DNA of 16,939 nucleotides, taken from positions 1 to 16,939 of the forward strand of contig DASYSA010000224.1 in the NCBI GenBank assembly GCA_036003885.1, in the 5' to 3' direction. The DNA comes from DASYSA01 sp036003885. Lineage in GTDB: Bacteria > Acidobacteriota > Blastocatellia > UBA7656. A program made the translations under genes and the position numbers. Under the pieces are notes generated by a model. That model made no database searches. It was not told the DNA's origin and was given only the letters and a program-made list of their open reading frames with translations. Of the stretch, positions 1 through 7,411 are shown in pieces. Every line of letters begins with the position of its first letter. The first letter of the stretch is position 1.

Positions 1-1301
1 ATAACGTAGGCGCATCCTGAGGGATCGACCGCTATATCTGCTGCCACATCCTCTCCGCTCCCGCCCAGGCAGAGGGAATAGATGAATGACCCTACCGGAT
101 TCAGCTTCACCACAAAGGCATCGGTGTTCTCACAACCGGAAGCTTCTGGACTTGTCGGGAATCCAATCGTACCGAAGCCGGTCACGTATGCGTTGCCATT
201 AAGATCGGCAGCAATACCTCGACCGAGGTCGGTGCTAATTCCGCCCAGGTAAGTGGAGTAGGCGGGCGTGGAAAGCTGATTATTAAACTTCGTGACGAAA
301 GCGTCGGCAGGACCGTTAAGATTACACTGCACGCAATTGAAAGTCGGGAAGTCGGGCGAGTCGGTTATTCCCGTTACGTAGATATTGCCTTTGGGATCTA
401 TAGCGATTCCATGACCGATTGTCCTCTCAAGATCAGTACCTGAAGAGCCACCCAGGTACGTAAGAGCCTCAATTGCGCCAGCCGTATTGCCTTTGGCGAC
501 GAATATGTCGACAAGACCATTGAGAGTTTTTTGAAAGGCGTTTTGTGTGACGGGCAGGTCAGTCGAGCCCCCCGCACCAACGACGTAGAATGTGCCCGGA
601 GAGTCTACGGCGATGCCGGTGGTAAGGTCGTTACTGCTGCCTCCAAGGTAAGTAGAGTAAACCAGGCTGTCGCCGTCACGATTGAGCACCGTTACGAATC
701 CATCTTGTGCGATGGAGCCGCCTCCGAACTGCGGCTGAAAGGCATTGAATGTCACCGGGAAATTAGCCGGGCCGGCGAGCCCGGTTACGTATGCCTGGCC
801 GATAGGATCTACGTCGATGCTAAAGGCGCCATCGAAGCCACTGCCACCGATGTAAGAAGAATAGACCAGAGCCCCGGTCGTACTTAACTTCGTGACAAAG
901 GCGTCGCCGACTCCGCCGTTGAAGATTTTGCCTTGCCCCCTTCCGGGCAGCGGCGGGGGAAAAGAGTTCTTTGTCGGAAAATCATTCGACAGCGTTACTC
1001 CCGTCACATAGGCGTCGCCATGCATATCTACGGCTATGCCGCCATAAGTGATCAAACCGTAGAAATCCTCGTCGTTACTGCCGCCGAGGTAGCAGGAGTA
1101 GACCAGCGCCGAGCCGGACGCGTTCAGCCTGGACACAAAGGCGTCAAAGCCACCGCCGGGACCGATCTTGCTATTAGCCGGCACGGTCGGGAAGTTGAGC
1201 GAAAGAGTGGCTCCGGTGACGAAGGCATCGCCATGTGCACTAACCGCAATCCCCAGGCCCACGTCATTGCCTGCGCCGCCGAGAAACGTGGAGTAACTCA
1301 A
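1..1301 (-). repeat. SBBP coding repeat array, about 7 units of about 180 bp
   Basis: Within the first gene, codons from about residue 287 onward encode seven units, each with a YS-x-YLGG motif, an acidic turn, G-I-A-V-D, then (A/I)YVTG and an FP motif. Unit length varies around 60 residues and the DNA is diverged, so this is a protein-level repeat rather than a fresh tandem duplication. The last unit is interrupted by the window edge after AYV. Confidence 0.8.
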
Positions 1302-2159
1302 CACCGGGTCAATTATCAGCGGACGGCTCGCATCGTAGGAGGCCACTTCAAAACCCACCTGATGTTCGCCTTTGAGAGTGTAGCCGCCAGAGATCGCCAC
1401 CTTGGCATCATCGTTCTCTTGATAAATGAGGGGCTTTTGGAGGCGAACCTGCCCGCCTGGAATGTGTAGCACGAGGTCGCCGTTTCTCAGTTCGATCTTG
1501 TCTGCGCCTTCAAAATCCAGCGTGATGTTCCCGGGATTGGCTCCTGGAGCCAGTATGAAGTCATACTCCAGCTGTCGTTGACTGTTGCCGTAGTAGACCA
1601 GATCTACCCCGGGATACACGGCCTGGTATTTGACCTTGGCGTAGGTAGGAATGGCCGTCTGCCATTTCTTTGGATCGTTGCCAATGAAGTAGTTGCTCTT
1701 GCCGGGAAGCTCGTCCAAGCCGGCGGCGTGCGGGGTCGGGTTGGAGTCGACCAGCTTCATTCGCAGGACAGCCGATTGAGGGCCCTTCGATTTTGAACTG
1801 CGATTTGCGGATTCCGGATTCTCGAATTTACTTGAACGCGGAAGAGGATCTTTCTTGGGCGCGCCTGAATCCTCATTACGCAATTGGAGGACCGCCTCGG
1901 TCGAGGTCAAGAAGAGTGCGTAGCCGGCACCACGGGCCACGAACTTGACCTGATCATCAGTCTGGCCTCGGTTGACTTCGAAGCTGAGCGGCAGTTTTCC
2001 ATAGCGAGCGCTGACATTCGCAGTTGACGCTCCAGTCCCATCAGCGTTAGAGCGTGCGAGTCGGCTCTTGGGGGAGGGTAAAGAAAGCGCGCATCCGAAT
2101 GCCAGCAGGGCCAGCACCAGTCCGGGTGCAGAGAACAAGCCTTTTTGAAATCTGGTCAT
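1..2159 (-). CDS. SBBP-repeat beta-propeller exported protein (3' end outside window)
   Basis: Reading the minus strand from the ATG at 2159 gives 719 codons without a stop, so the gene runs off the left edge. AAGGAG lies 7 bases before the ATG. A hydrophobic stretch (about residues 11-27) ending near a Cys suggests export; the lipobox (AFGC) is poor. Residues about 50-285 form the N-terminal cap usual in this family, with the hallmark LSFEVNRGQTDDQVKFVARG near 58-77. From about residue 287 come seven degenerate repeats of about 60 residues with the pattern YSTYLGGS-n-D-GIAVD-G-AYVTG-T-FP, the SBBP signature; the seventh is cut by the edge. Such proteins are thought to be extracellular or surface beta-propellers, but no specific substrate is known to me. 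The two genes upstream on the same strand also encode exported proteins. The family call is firm; the function is unknown. Confidence 0.9.
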   Translation of the reverse strand, partial: MTRFQKGLFSAPGLVLALLAFGCALSLPSPKSRLARSNADGTGASTANVSARYGKLPLSFEVNRGQTDDQVKFVARGAGYALFLTSTEAVLQLRNEDSGAPKKDPLPRSSKFENPESANRSSKSKGPQSAVLRMKLVDSNPTPHAAGLDELPGKSNYFIGNDPKKWQTAIPTYAKVKYQAVYPGVDLVYYGNSQRQLEYDFILAPGANPGNITLDFEGADKIELRNGDLVLHIPGGQVRLQKPLIYQENDDAKVAISGGYTLKGEHQVGFEVASYDASRPLIIDPVLSYSTFLGGAGNDVGLGIAVSAHGDAFVTGATLSLNFPTVPANSKIGPGGGFDAFVSRLNASGSALVYSCYLGGSNDEDFYGLITYGGIAVDMHGDAYVTGVTLSNDFPTKNSFPPPLPGRGQGKIFNGGVGDAFVTKLSTTGALVYSSYIGGSGFDGAFSIDVDPIGQAYVTGLAGPANFPVTFNAFQPQFGGGSIAQDGFVTVLNRDGDSLVYSTYLGGSSNDLTTGIAVDSPGTFYVVGAGGSTDLPVTQNAFQKTLNGLVDIFVAKGNTAGAIEALTYLGGSSGTDLERTIGHGIAIDPKGNIYVTGITDSPDFPTFNCVQCNLNGPADAFVTKFNNQLSTPAYSTYLGGISTDLGRGIAADLNGNAYVTGFGTIGFPTSPEASGCENTDAFVVKLNPVGSFIYSLCLGGSGEDVAADIAVDPSGCAYV

Positions 2160-2313
2160 GATGATTCTCCTTCGTCGTTAAGTTTCCGCAGGGCCGCTTT
2201 CGATGGATGCGTCGCGAACGCGCGAGCAGTGACAACGAGTTTCCGTGAGGGTCGGGCCAATCGCCCATCGCGATCGTGGGTCTCAAGTATGTTTTTCTGT
2301 TCTTCGAGTTCGC

Positions 2314-3057
2314 TCAGTTGCCGAGGAAGACGTTTGAGATATGGGAAACCTCAATGGCAATGATCTTGAGGTCCCGGTACACCACTTGTGAGGTGGTCGC
2401 CAAGGGACCGCCATGCCCAGCAGTGAGCACCACGCTGCCGGGCGCGCTGAAACTGTGAACGACCTGAAGCGTTAGCCCCATGGCGTTACTCCCGCCAGGG
2501 TGACCGGGACTTTCGTCGTGTATCTCCTCCAGTACCACCTTGGCCTCGTCGAAATCGGTTCCCGCCGTCAATTTGCTGGTTACGGGTCGCTGAGTCGAGA
2601 AATCAGCGAACCCGGTTTCGACGTTCATCTTGGCCATAATGACGTAGTCGCCCGCGGGCAGGTTGAGTTCGGCGATCGGCCCCTCGAGCAGAGGCGGAAT
2701 CTGGCCCGGCCCATCATTGAAGCCGGCGAAAACCCTACCGCCTCGGCAGCCGGTGCAGCCTTCAATGATCGACGGGTCGAGCGCCAGCCGAACCGACCCG
2801 TCCTCACGGCTGCCAACCAAACCTTGACCGAGGTTTATGTCAGTTACTTCTCCGCCGACCACCCAATCCACCTGGCGCTCTGACGGTTCGCATGTGGTGT
2901 TCGCATCAGTCAACATTCGCAACTGGCCGTTGCTCTTAACGCAGATCGGCACGCGGGTAACAGTTGGCGTCTGGCGTTGGCTGACGGCGGCCATCGTGCT
3001 CCCGAGCAGGAACAGGGCAGCAAGGGACATCAGCAGCTTGAACGATGATGGTTTCAT
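2314..3057 (-). CDS. Secreted hypothetical protein, 247 aa
   Basis: ATG at 3057 is preceded by a very strong ribosome binding site (GGGAGGAGG, a few bases upstream). Residues 1-25 are a classic signal peptide (a basic N-terminus with Lys, a hydrophobic LLMSLAALFLLG core, then TMAAVSQ). Residues 39-65 carry ICVKSNGQLRML, then C56-E and VDW. This resembles a short CYK-x-G-LR-C-x-E-W segment I recall near the start of many exported bacterial proteins; it is a pattern memory, not a search result. A CTGC pair sits at residues 101-104. The C-terminal half is predicted beta-rich and ends in a DLKIIAIEV strand, which fits a jelly-roll-like or lectin-like domain, but I cannot name the fold. It lies between two other exported-protein genes on the same strand with gaps of about 155 bases. 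Function unknown; coding status strong. Confidence 0.82.
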   Translation of the reverse strand: MKPSSFKLLMSLAALFLLGSTMAAVSQRQTPTVTRVPICVKSNGQLRMLTDANTTCEPSERQVDWVVGGEVTDINLGQGLVGSREDGSVRLALDPSIIEGCTGCRGGRVFAGFNDGPGQIPPLLEGPIAELNLPAGDYVIMAKMNVETGFADFSTQRPVTSKLTAGTDFDEAKVVLEEIHDESPGHPGGSNAMGLTLQVVHSFSAPGSVVLTAGHGGPLATTSQVVYRDLKIIAIEVSHISNVFLGN

Positions 3058-3064
3058 GGTCCTC

Positions 3065-3086
3065 CTCCCTTCAAGCTCCCTTCAAG
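3065..3086 (-). repeat. 11-bp tandem duplication in the 5' leader of the 247-aa gene
   Basis: On the plus strand CTCCCTTCAAG occurs twice head to tail (3065-3075 and 3076-3086). In the minus-strand transcript this gives CTTGAAGGGAG twice, the second copy running directly into GAGGACC and the ATG at 3057. The duplication therefore supplies two purine-rich, ribosome-binding-like cores in tandem. Confidence 0.75.
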
Positions 3087-3212
3087 CATGTCTCACGCGC
3101 GGATTCGTTGAAACGCTTTTCACCTGACCAAGAGGCAAGCTCTGGGGCGCTTGAGCTTCGATGTTTTCCCTACCGGTCCGGACGGGAGCTTCGAGCTCTC
3201 GGCCAACGCGAC

Positions 3213-3701
3213 TTATTGTTGGGTGCCCGGCGGGTCAGGCTGCGGGTTGAACCCTCTGCTCAGGCCCGGGTGCAGTATCATCGTGCGTTGCGTTTCGTTG
3301 TCTACCACTTCTTCGGAAACGACCAGATCGCGGGTGTCCGGGCCGCCCAGTGATTTGACTTCTGCACGTGTCAGAACTCTAGTCAGCCTCCCCGGCAGGT
3401 CATCCCTGTTCAGGGATATAGATGCGGTGTGGCCTGGAAGCACCACCCGCCTCGCTGCGGCCAGTGGGTTGCCGTCATCATCGAATATCCTCATCTCAAT
3501 TGGAATTGCGTTTTCGCTTCCGGTATTCGCCACGTTGAGATAAAGAGTCTGACCGAAGGCAATGCCCATCGGCGACGGCTTGTCTTCGCTGTCTTGAAGG
3601 GCACGCACTAAACCGACAGGCCAGGCTGTCCAGATCGCCACAGCCGCGAGCGTTGCCGTGATCAGGTTAAGAAGGTTCGTTCGTCTGTTTCGAGTTTCCA
3701 T
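3213..3701 (-). CDS. Exported hypothetical protein with C-terminal GFNPQPDPPG motif, 162 aa
   Basis: The open frame extends upstream to 3764, but I choose the ATG at 3701 because AAGGAG sits 6 bases before it and the protein then begins METRNRRTNLLNLI, a normal basic-plus-hydrophobic export or anchor signal (residues 1-33). The body (about 48-145) reads as one beta-sandwich-like domain: TLYLNVANTG, then PIEMRIFDDDGNPL, then VVLPGHTASISL. It ends SRGFNPQPDPPGTQQ. I recall GFNPQPDPP as a recurring tail motif in hypothetical exported proteins of Acidobacteria-like genomes, with no assigned function. Spacing and strand match the 247-aa gene downstream (155 bases), so co-transcription is possible. 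No enzyme motif was seen. Confidence 0.8.
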   Translation of the reverse strand: METRNRRTNLLNLITATLAAVAIWTAWPVGLVRALQDSEDKPSPMGIAFGQTLYLNVANTGSENAIPIEMRIFDDDGNPLAAARRVVLPGHTASISLNRDDLPGRLTRVLTRAEVKSLGGPDTRDLVVSEEVVDNETQRTMILHPGLSRGFNPQPDPPGTQQ

Positions 3702-4102
3702 GATCGTCTCCTTCTGCGCGTGTTTACTTGCCCTCATAGGTGTACGCATTTGCGGTTGCACCATTCGGGCTCGCGCTGTTCTTCAGCAGCGGCGAAGAGC
3801 TCGTTGGCTTTTCGGGCTCTACGGAAGATGAGGCCAATCAGGTGGGCTTATTACCATGGCCATAGAGCGACAAGAATTTTCCTCTGGAATGGTGCTTACG
3901 AAGGAACCAGTAAGTTCGAGACCGTTGAACTCCGAGATCACCCAATGGAGGTATTGGTGAATTATTAGACAGCTCGCCTGGCGCTCCATTTTGACTTGCC
4001 TGTGAGAGAGGAATAGAATGTCGGCATTTCGATGAACAGGAACGCTGACTCCCGTTGACCTCACCCGACTTTGCTGGATCCTCACAGTGAGGAGATGTTC
4101 CG
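3702..4102. other. Intergenic region between divergent genes
   Basis: About 400 bases separate the minus-strand 162-aa gene from the plus-strand CHAT gene. It holds the plus-strand promoter at 3991-4019 and the ribosome binding site GAGGAG (4089-4094). On the minus strand a 37-codon stop-to-stop stretch (about 3724-3837, ending in NAYTYEGK) looks mildly protein-like but has no credible start. I saw no clear minus-strand promoter, terminator or RNA gene here. Confidence 0.6.
3991..4019 (+). promoter_or_regulatory. Sigma-70-type promoter for the TPR-CHAT gene
   Basis: TTGACT (3991-3996) and TAGAAT (4014-4019) are separated by exactly 17 bases, each one mismatch from the housekeeping consensus. 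Transcription would start near 4026, leaving a leader of about 77 bases before the ATG at 4103. This suggests constitutive, housekeeping-sigma expression of the CHAT protein rather than dependence on the neighbouring ECF factor. Confidence 0.65.
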
Positions 4103-7100
4103 ATGTACCGCAAACAGCGCTGTTGCTGCTGGCTAATCATTGCAGCCTTGTCGTTCTCCTGCCTCGCTCTTCGGGTCGAGTCTGCTCAATCAGCCGATCA
4201 AGAAGCCCTGCGCAAACTTGTAAATGAGCTCTTCGCGGCTTATGCGAGGAAAGATCTGCAGGCGTTTTTGTCATTGTGGAGCGCAAAGTCTCCTGAATTA
4301 GAATCGCGCAAGATCGCCATGCCCGATCTCTTTGCGGAACACGAGAAACTTGAAGTCAAGGACTTGAGCATCGGTGAAGTTTCGGTGGAAGGCGAAAGGG
4401 CCACGGTGCATTACGAGGTTGACCTCGGCGCTGCCGAGATAGGGACCCGCCGTCATGCCACCGGCTCCGGAAAATCGACCCGCAAGCTCTACGGAATCAA
4501 TGAAGATGGGACGTGGAGAGTATGGCGGGATGCCTCCTTGGAGGAAGACCTTGCGCTCAAGCTGATCGACGCGCAGTCGGAACAAGAACGCATCGCCCTG
4601 CTCAGTTCCGAGAGCCAGCTGGTGACAACAAAGCTGCGTAAAGCGCTCGTCGTACAAGCAGAGCGCCAGTCGTATTTAGCCAACCACTCTGCGGCGCTCG
4701 CCATCTATGCAATTGCGCGAGCCATCGCCGAACGGATCGGAGACAAGGAGGGAATGGCGGACGTCTCTCTGGGCCTCGGAATGATCCATCGATCTCAAGG
4801 CAACTTCAATGCTGCTTTGGAGGATCTCGAAAAGTGTTCAACTCTATACAGAGAGGTCGGAAATCAGGAGTATCTGGCCTTCGCCCTGGACTCAATTGGG
4901 ACCGTTCACCGCAAGCTGGGCAACTATGTACTGGCATTGGAATACAGCGAGAAGAGTTTAGCGATAGCCGAAGCATCCGGATCCAGGGATGCGAGTTTAA
5001 GCACGCTCATGAACCTCGGCAATGTGTGGTACGCCCTGGGTGATTTCCCCAGAGCGCTCGAAGCCTATCAAAAGGTTTTGCCAATATTTGAAGCATTGAA
5101 CAGAAGACAAGGGATCAGCTATGCGCTGTCCAACATCGGAAACATCTATTATGTGCAAGGCAACTACGGCGGCGCCCTGGAGTTGTATCAAAAGAGTTTG
5201 GCCATAGAGCAATCCATTGGAGATCAATCCGGAATCTCCTCGAGTCTTGCTAGCATCGGGTTTGTCCACCGTCAACAGGGGAACTACGATCTGGCCCTGG
5301 AGTTCTATCAGAAGAGCCTGGCTCTGCGCCAAACACTGGGGGCAAAGGCAGACATCGCCAATAGTCTTAACTACATCGGCAACGTTCACAAGCTACGGGG
5401 TGAACAAGGTCAGGCCCTGGACTTCTTTCGCAAGAGCCTGGAGCTCAAAGAAGCGCTCGGGGATAAGCCCGGCGCCGCATCCTCCCTGTTTGGCATAGGG
5501 CAGTTCTATCAGTCAGAGGGTAATTACGGAATGGCCCTGGACTCTTACCGGAAGAGCCTGAAACTCTTTGAAGCCATGGGTTCCAGGCACTGGATTAGCA
5601 CGGTTCAGTTAGGCATCGCGCAGACTCACTATTCGCGCGGCAGCTACAAAGAGGCGCGCGAGTCGGCTGAACGAGCCGCCGACATCGCCATGCAGACCGG
5701 CATGGTCGAGGCGCTCTGGGAAGCGCGCACCATTATGGGGAAAATCCATCTCGCTCTCAGCCAGCCTGCACAAGCTCGCCGGGCCTTTGAGGAAGCGATC
5801 TCTGCGATCGAGGAACTGCGCGGCCAGCTTGCGGGCGACGAACAATCACAGCAGCACTTCTTCGAGAGCAAGGTCGCGCCATATCACGAAATGATCGGGC
5901 TACTAGTTGCACAGGGCAATCTAGAGGAAGCGCTGGCTTACGCCGAACGCGCCAAGGCTCGTGTGCTGTTGGACGTGCTCAATACCGGGAGAGTCAACTT
6001 TAGCAAAGCGATGAACTCTCAAGAGCAGGAACAGGAGCAAAAGCTCAAGACGAAACTCGCTTCGCTAAACCTCCAGATATCACGCGAGAGCCAGCTAGCC
6101 CAGACTGATCCGAAACGACTCACTGACATCCACGACCGGAGGCAAAAGGCGCGGCTGGAATACGAAGCGTTCCAGACCAGCCTATACGCCACCCATCCGG
6201 AGCTGAAGGTGCGGCGGGGTGAAGCCCAGCCTGTGAAGCTCGAAGACGCAGCCGCGCTACTGCCCGATAGGCAGGGTGCCTTGCTGGAGTACGTCGTAAC
6301 GAATGAGAAGACCTACCTGTTTGTGCTGAGCTACGCGGCTGCCGAGACCCTTCAGCGCCAAGCCACGGGCGCAATCGCGCAACCACTCCGTTTGCGCGTA
6401 TACAGCCTGGAGGTCAAGCGAAAGGATCTGGCCGCTCAGGCGATTGAGTTCCGGCGGCAACTTGCGAAGCGGAACCTCGGCTTTCGAGAGACCGCGAGGA
6501 GTTTGTATGACCTGTTGTTAAAACCGGCGCGCGCGGAACTTCAGGGCAAACGAACGCTGGTGATCGTGCCCGACGGAGCACTGTGGGAGCTGCCTTTTCA
6601 GGCCTTGCAGGACGCCAAAGGTCGTTATCTGCTGGAGGACCATGTGCTCTCCTATGCGCCGTCGCTAACGGTCCTGCGTGAAATGGCAAGGCTGCGGACA
6701 AAAAGACCTGGGGACAGACCGACATTCGCGACTCTCCTGGCGATGGGGAACCCGGCTCTGGGAAAGCAGACCATCGATCGAGTTACGTTAGCGCACAGAG
6801 ATGAGCAGCTCGAGCCACTGCCCGAGGCGGAAAAGGAGGTGAAGACGCTGGCCCAACTCTACGGGTCGGCGCAGAGCCGAGTTTACGTTGGCGTCGAGGC
6901 TCGCGAGGAACGAATGAAGAACGAGGCGGGCAGCTTCGCCATTGTCCACCTAGCCACTCACAGCACTCTGGATGACGCGAGCCCCATGTACTCGCGTGTG
7001 CTCCTGTCACAAGAAGCAGGCAACGCAAACGAGGACGGGCTGTTGGAAGCATGGGAGATAATGAAATTGGACTTGAAAGCAGACATCGTTGTGCTGTCGG

Positions 7101-7399
7101 CTTGCGAGACGGCGCGTGGGAGAGTAGCAGCAGGCGAAGGAGTGATCGGATTAACCTGGGCCTTGTTCATTGCCGGCACTCCCACAACGGTTGTGAGTCA
7201 GTGGAAAGTAGAGTCGGCGAGCACAACTGAGTTGATGGTAGAGTTCCACGGCAATCTCAGATCTCACTTCAAGCCTGGGGGACAGCAGCTCGGCCCGGCG
7301 TTGGCTTTACGCGAGGCTGCACTCAAGCTGTTGAAGAACCGTCGATACAGTCATCCGTTCTACTGGGCTGGATTCGTCGTCGTTGGCGTTGGCTCCTGA
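4103..7399 (+). CDS. Exported NTF2-like/TPR/CHAT-domain protein (putative caspase-like peptidase)
   Basis: The 1098-residue frame starts at ATG 4103 with GAGGAG 8 bases upstream. Residues 1-28 are a signal peptide (a basic start, the Cys-rich CCCWLIIAALSFSCLAL core, then a cleavage region near ESAQS). Residues about 32-145 resemble an NTF2-like fold (LVNELFAAYARKDLQAFLSL ending in GTWRVWRD). Residues 220-540 are eight TPR units in strict 40-residue register, each with a GNY/GNF-type turn and ALE-YQKSLA, with weaker TPRs on both sides. A charged, probably coiled segment (about 635-690) precedes the CHAT domain (about 715-1098). CHAT landmarks are present: VHLATH with His953 and LSACET with Cys1001, the catalytic dyad, plus IVPDGALWELPFQAL and the closing HPFYWAGFVVVG. 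CHAT proteins are caspase/separase-clan peptidases; here the active site looks intact. The gene converges on an anti-sigma gene 12 bases away. Substrate unknown. Confidence 0.93.
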   Translation: MYRKQRCCCWLIIAALSFSCLALRVESAQSADQEALRKLVNELFAAYARKDLQAFLSLWSAKSPELESRKIAMPDLFAEHEKLEVKDLSIGEVSVEGERATVHYEVDLGAAEIGTRRHATGSGKSTRKLYGINEDGTWRVWRDASLEEDLALKLIDAQSEQERIALLSSESQLVTTKLRKALVVQAERQSYLANHSAALAIYAIARAIAERIGDKEGMADVSLGLGMIHRSQGNFNAALEDLEKCSTLYREVGNQEYLAFALDSIGTVHRKLGNYVLALEYSEKSLAIAEASGSRDASLSTLMNLGNVWYALGDFPRALEAYQKVLPIFEALNRRQGISYALSNIGNIYYVQGNYGGALELYQKSLAIEQSIGDQSGISSSLASIGFVHRQQGNYDLALEFYQKSLALRQTLGAKADIANSLNYIGNVHKLRGEQGQALDFFRKSLELKEALGDKPGAASSLFGIGQFYQSEGNYGMALDSYRKSLKLFEAMGSRHWISTVQLGIAQTHYSRGSYKEARESAERAADIAMQTGMVEALWEARTIMGKIHLALSQPAQARRAFEEAISAIEELRGQLAGDEQSQQHFFESKVAPYHEMIGLLVAQGNLEEALAYAERAKARVLLDVLNTGRVNFSKAMNSQEQEQEQKLKTKLASLNLQISRESQLAQTDPKRLTDIHDRRQKARLEYEAFQTSLYATHPELKVRRGEAQPVKLEDAAALLPDRQGALLEYVVTNEKTYLFVLSYAAAETLQRQATGAIAQPLRLRVYSLEVKRKDLAAQAIEFRRQLAKRNLGFRETARSLYDLLLKPARAELQGKRTLVIVPDGALWELPFQALQDAKGRYLLEDHVLSYAPSLTVLREMARLRTKRPGDRPTFATLLAMGNPALGKQTIDRVTLAHRDEQLEPLPEAEKEVKTLAQLYGSAQSRVYVGVEAREERMKNEAGSFAIVHLATHSTLDDASPMYSRVLLSQEAGNANEDGLLEAWEIMKLDLKADIVVLSACETARGRVAAGEGVIGLTWALFIAGTPTTVVSQWKVESASTTELMVEFHGNLRSHFKPGGQQLGPALALREAALKLLKNRRYSHPFYWAGFVVVGVGS
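4760..5719 (+). repeat. Eight in-register 120-bp TPR coding repeats
   Basis: Codons 220-539 of the CHAT gene form eight units of exactly 40 codons with no insertions or deletions; the G-N-(F/Y)-like turn recurs at residues 233, 273, 313, 353, 393, 433, 473 and 513. The units between about 5040 and 5560 share visible DNA similarity (for instance GCCCTGGA followed by an AAGAG-c/t-CTGG-type block), pointing to expansion by duplication. This is the 40-residue TPR variety seen with kinesin-light-chain-like and CHAT proteins. Confidence 0.8.
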
Positions 7400-7411
7400 A
7401 ACGCAATATGT

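Noticed and set aside
3165..3212. GAGCT-TCG-AGCTC dyad as a terminator for the 162-aa gene
   Set aside because: The stem has a mismatch when extended on the minus strand and lacks a T tract.
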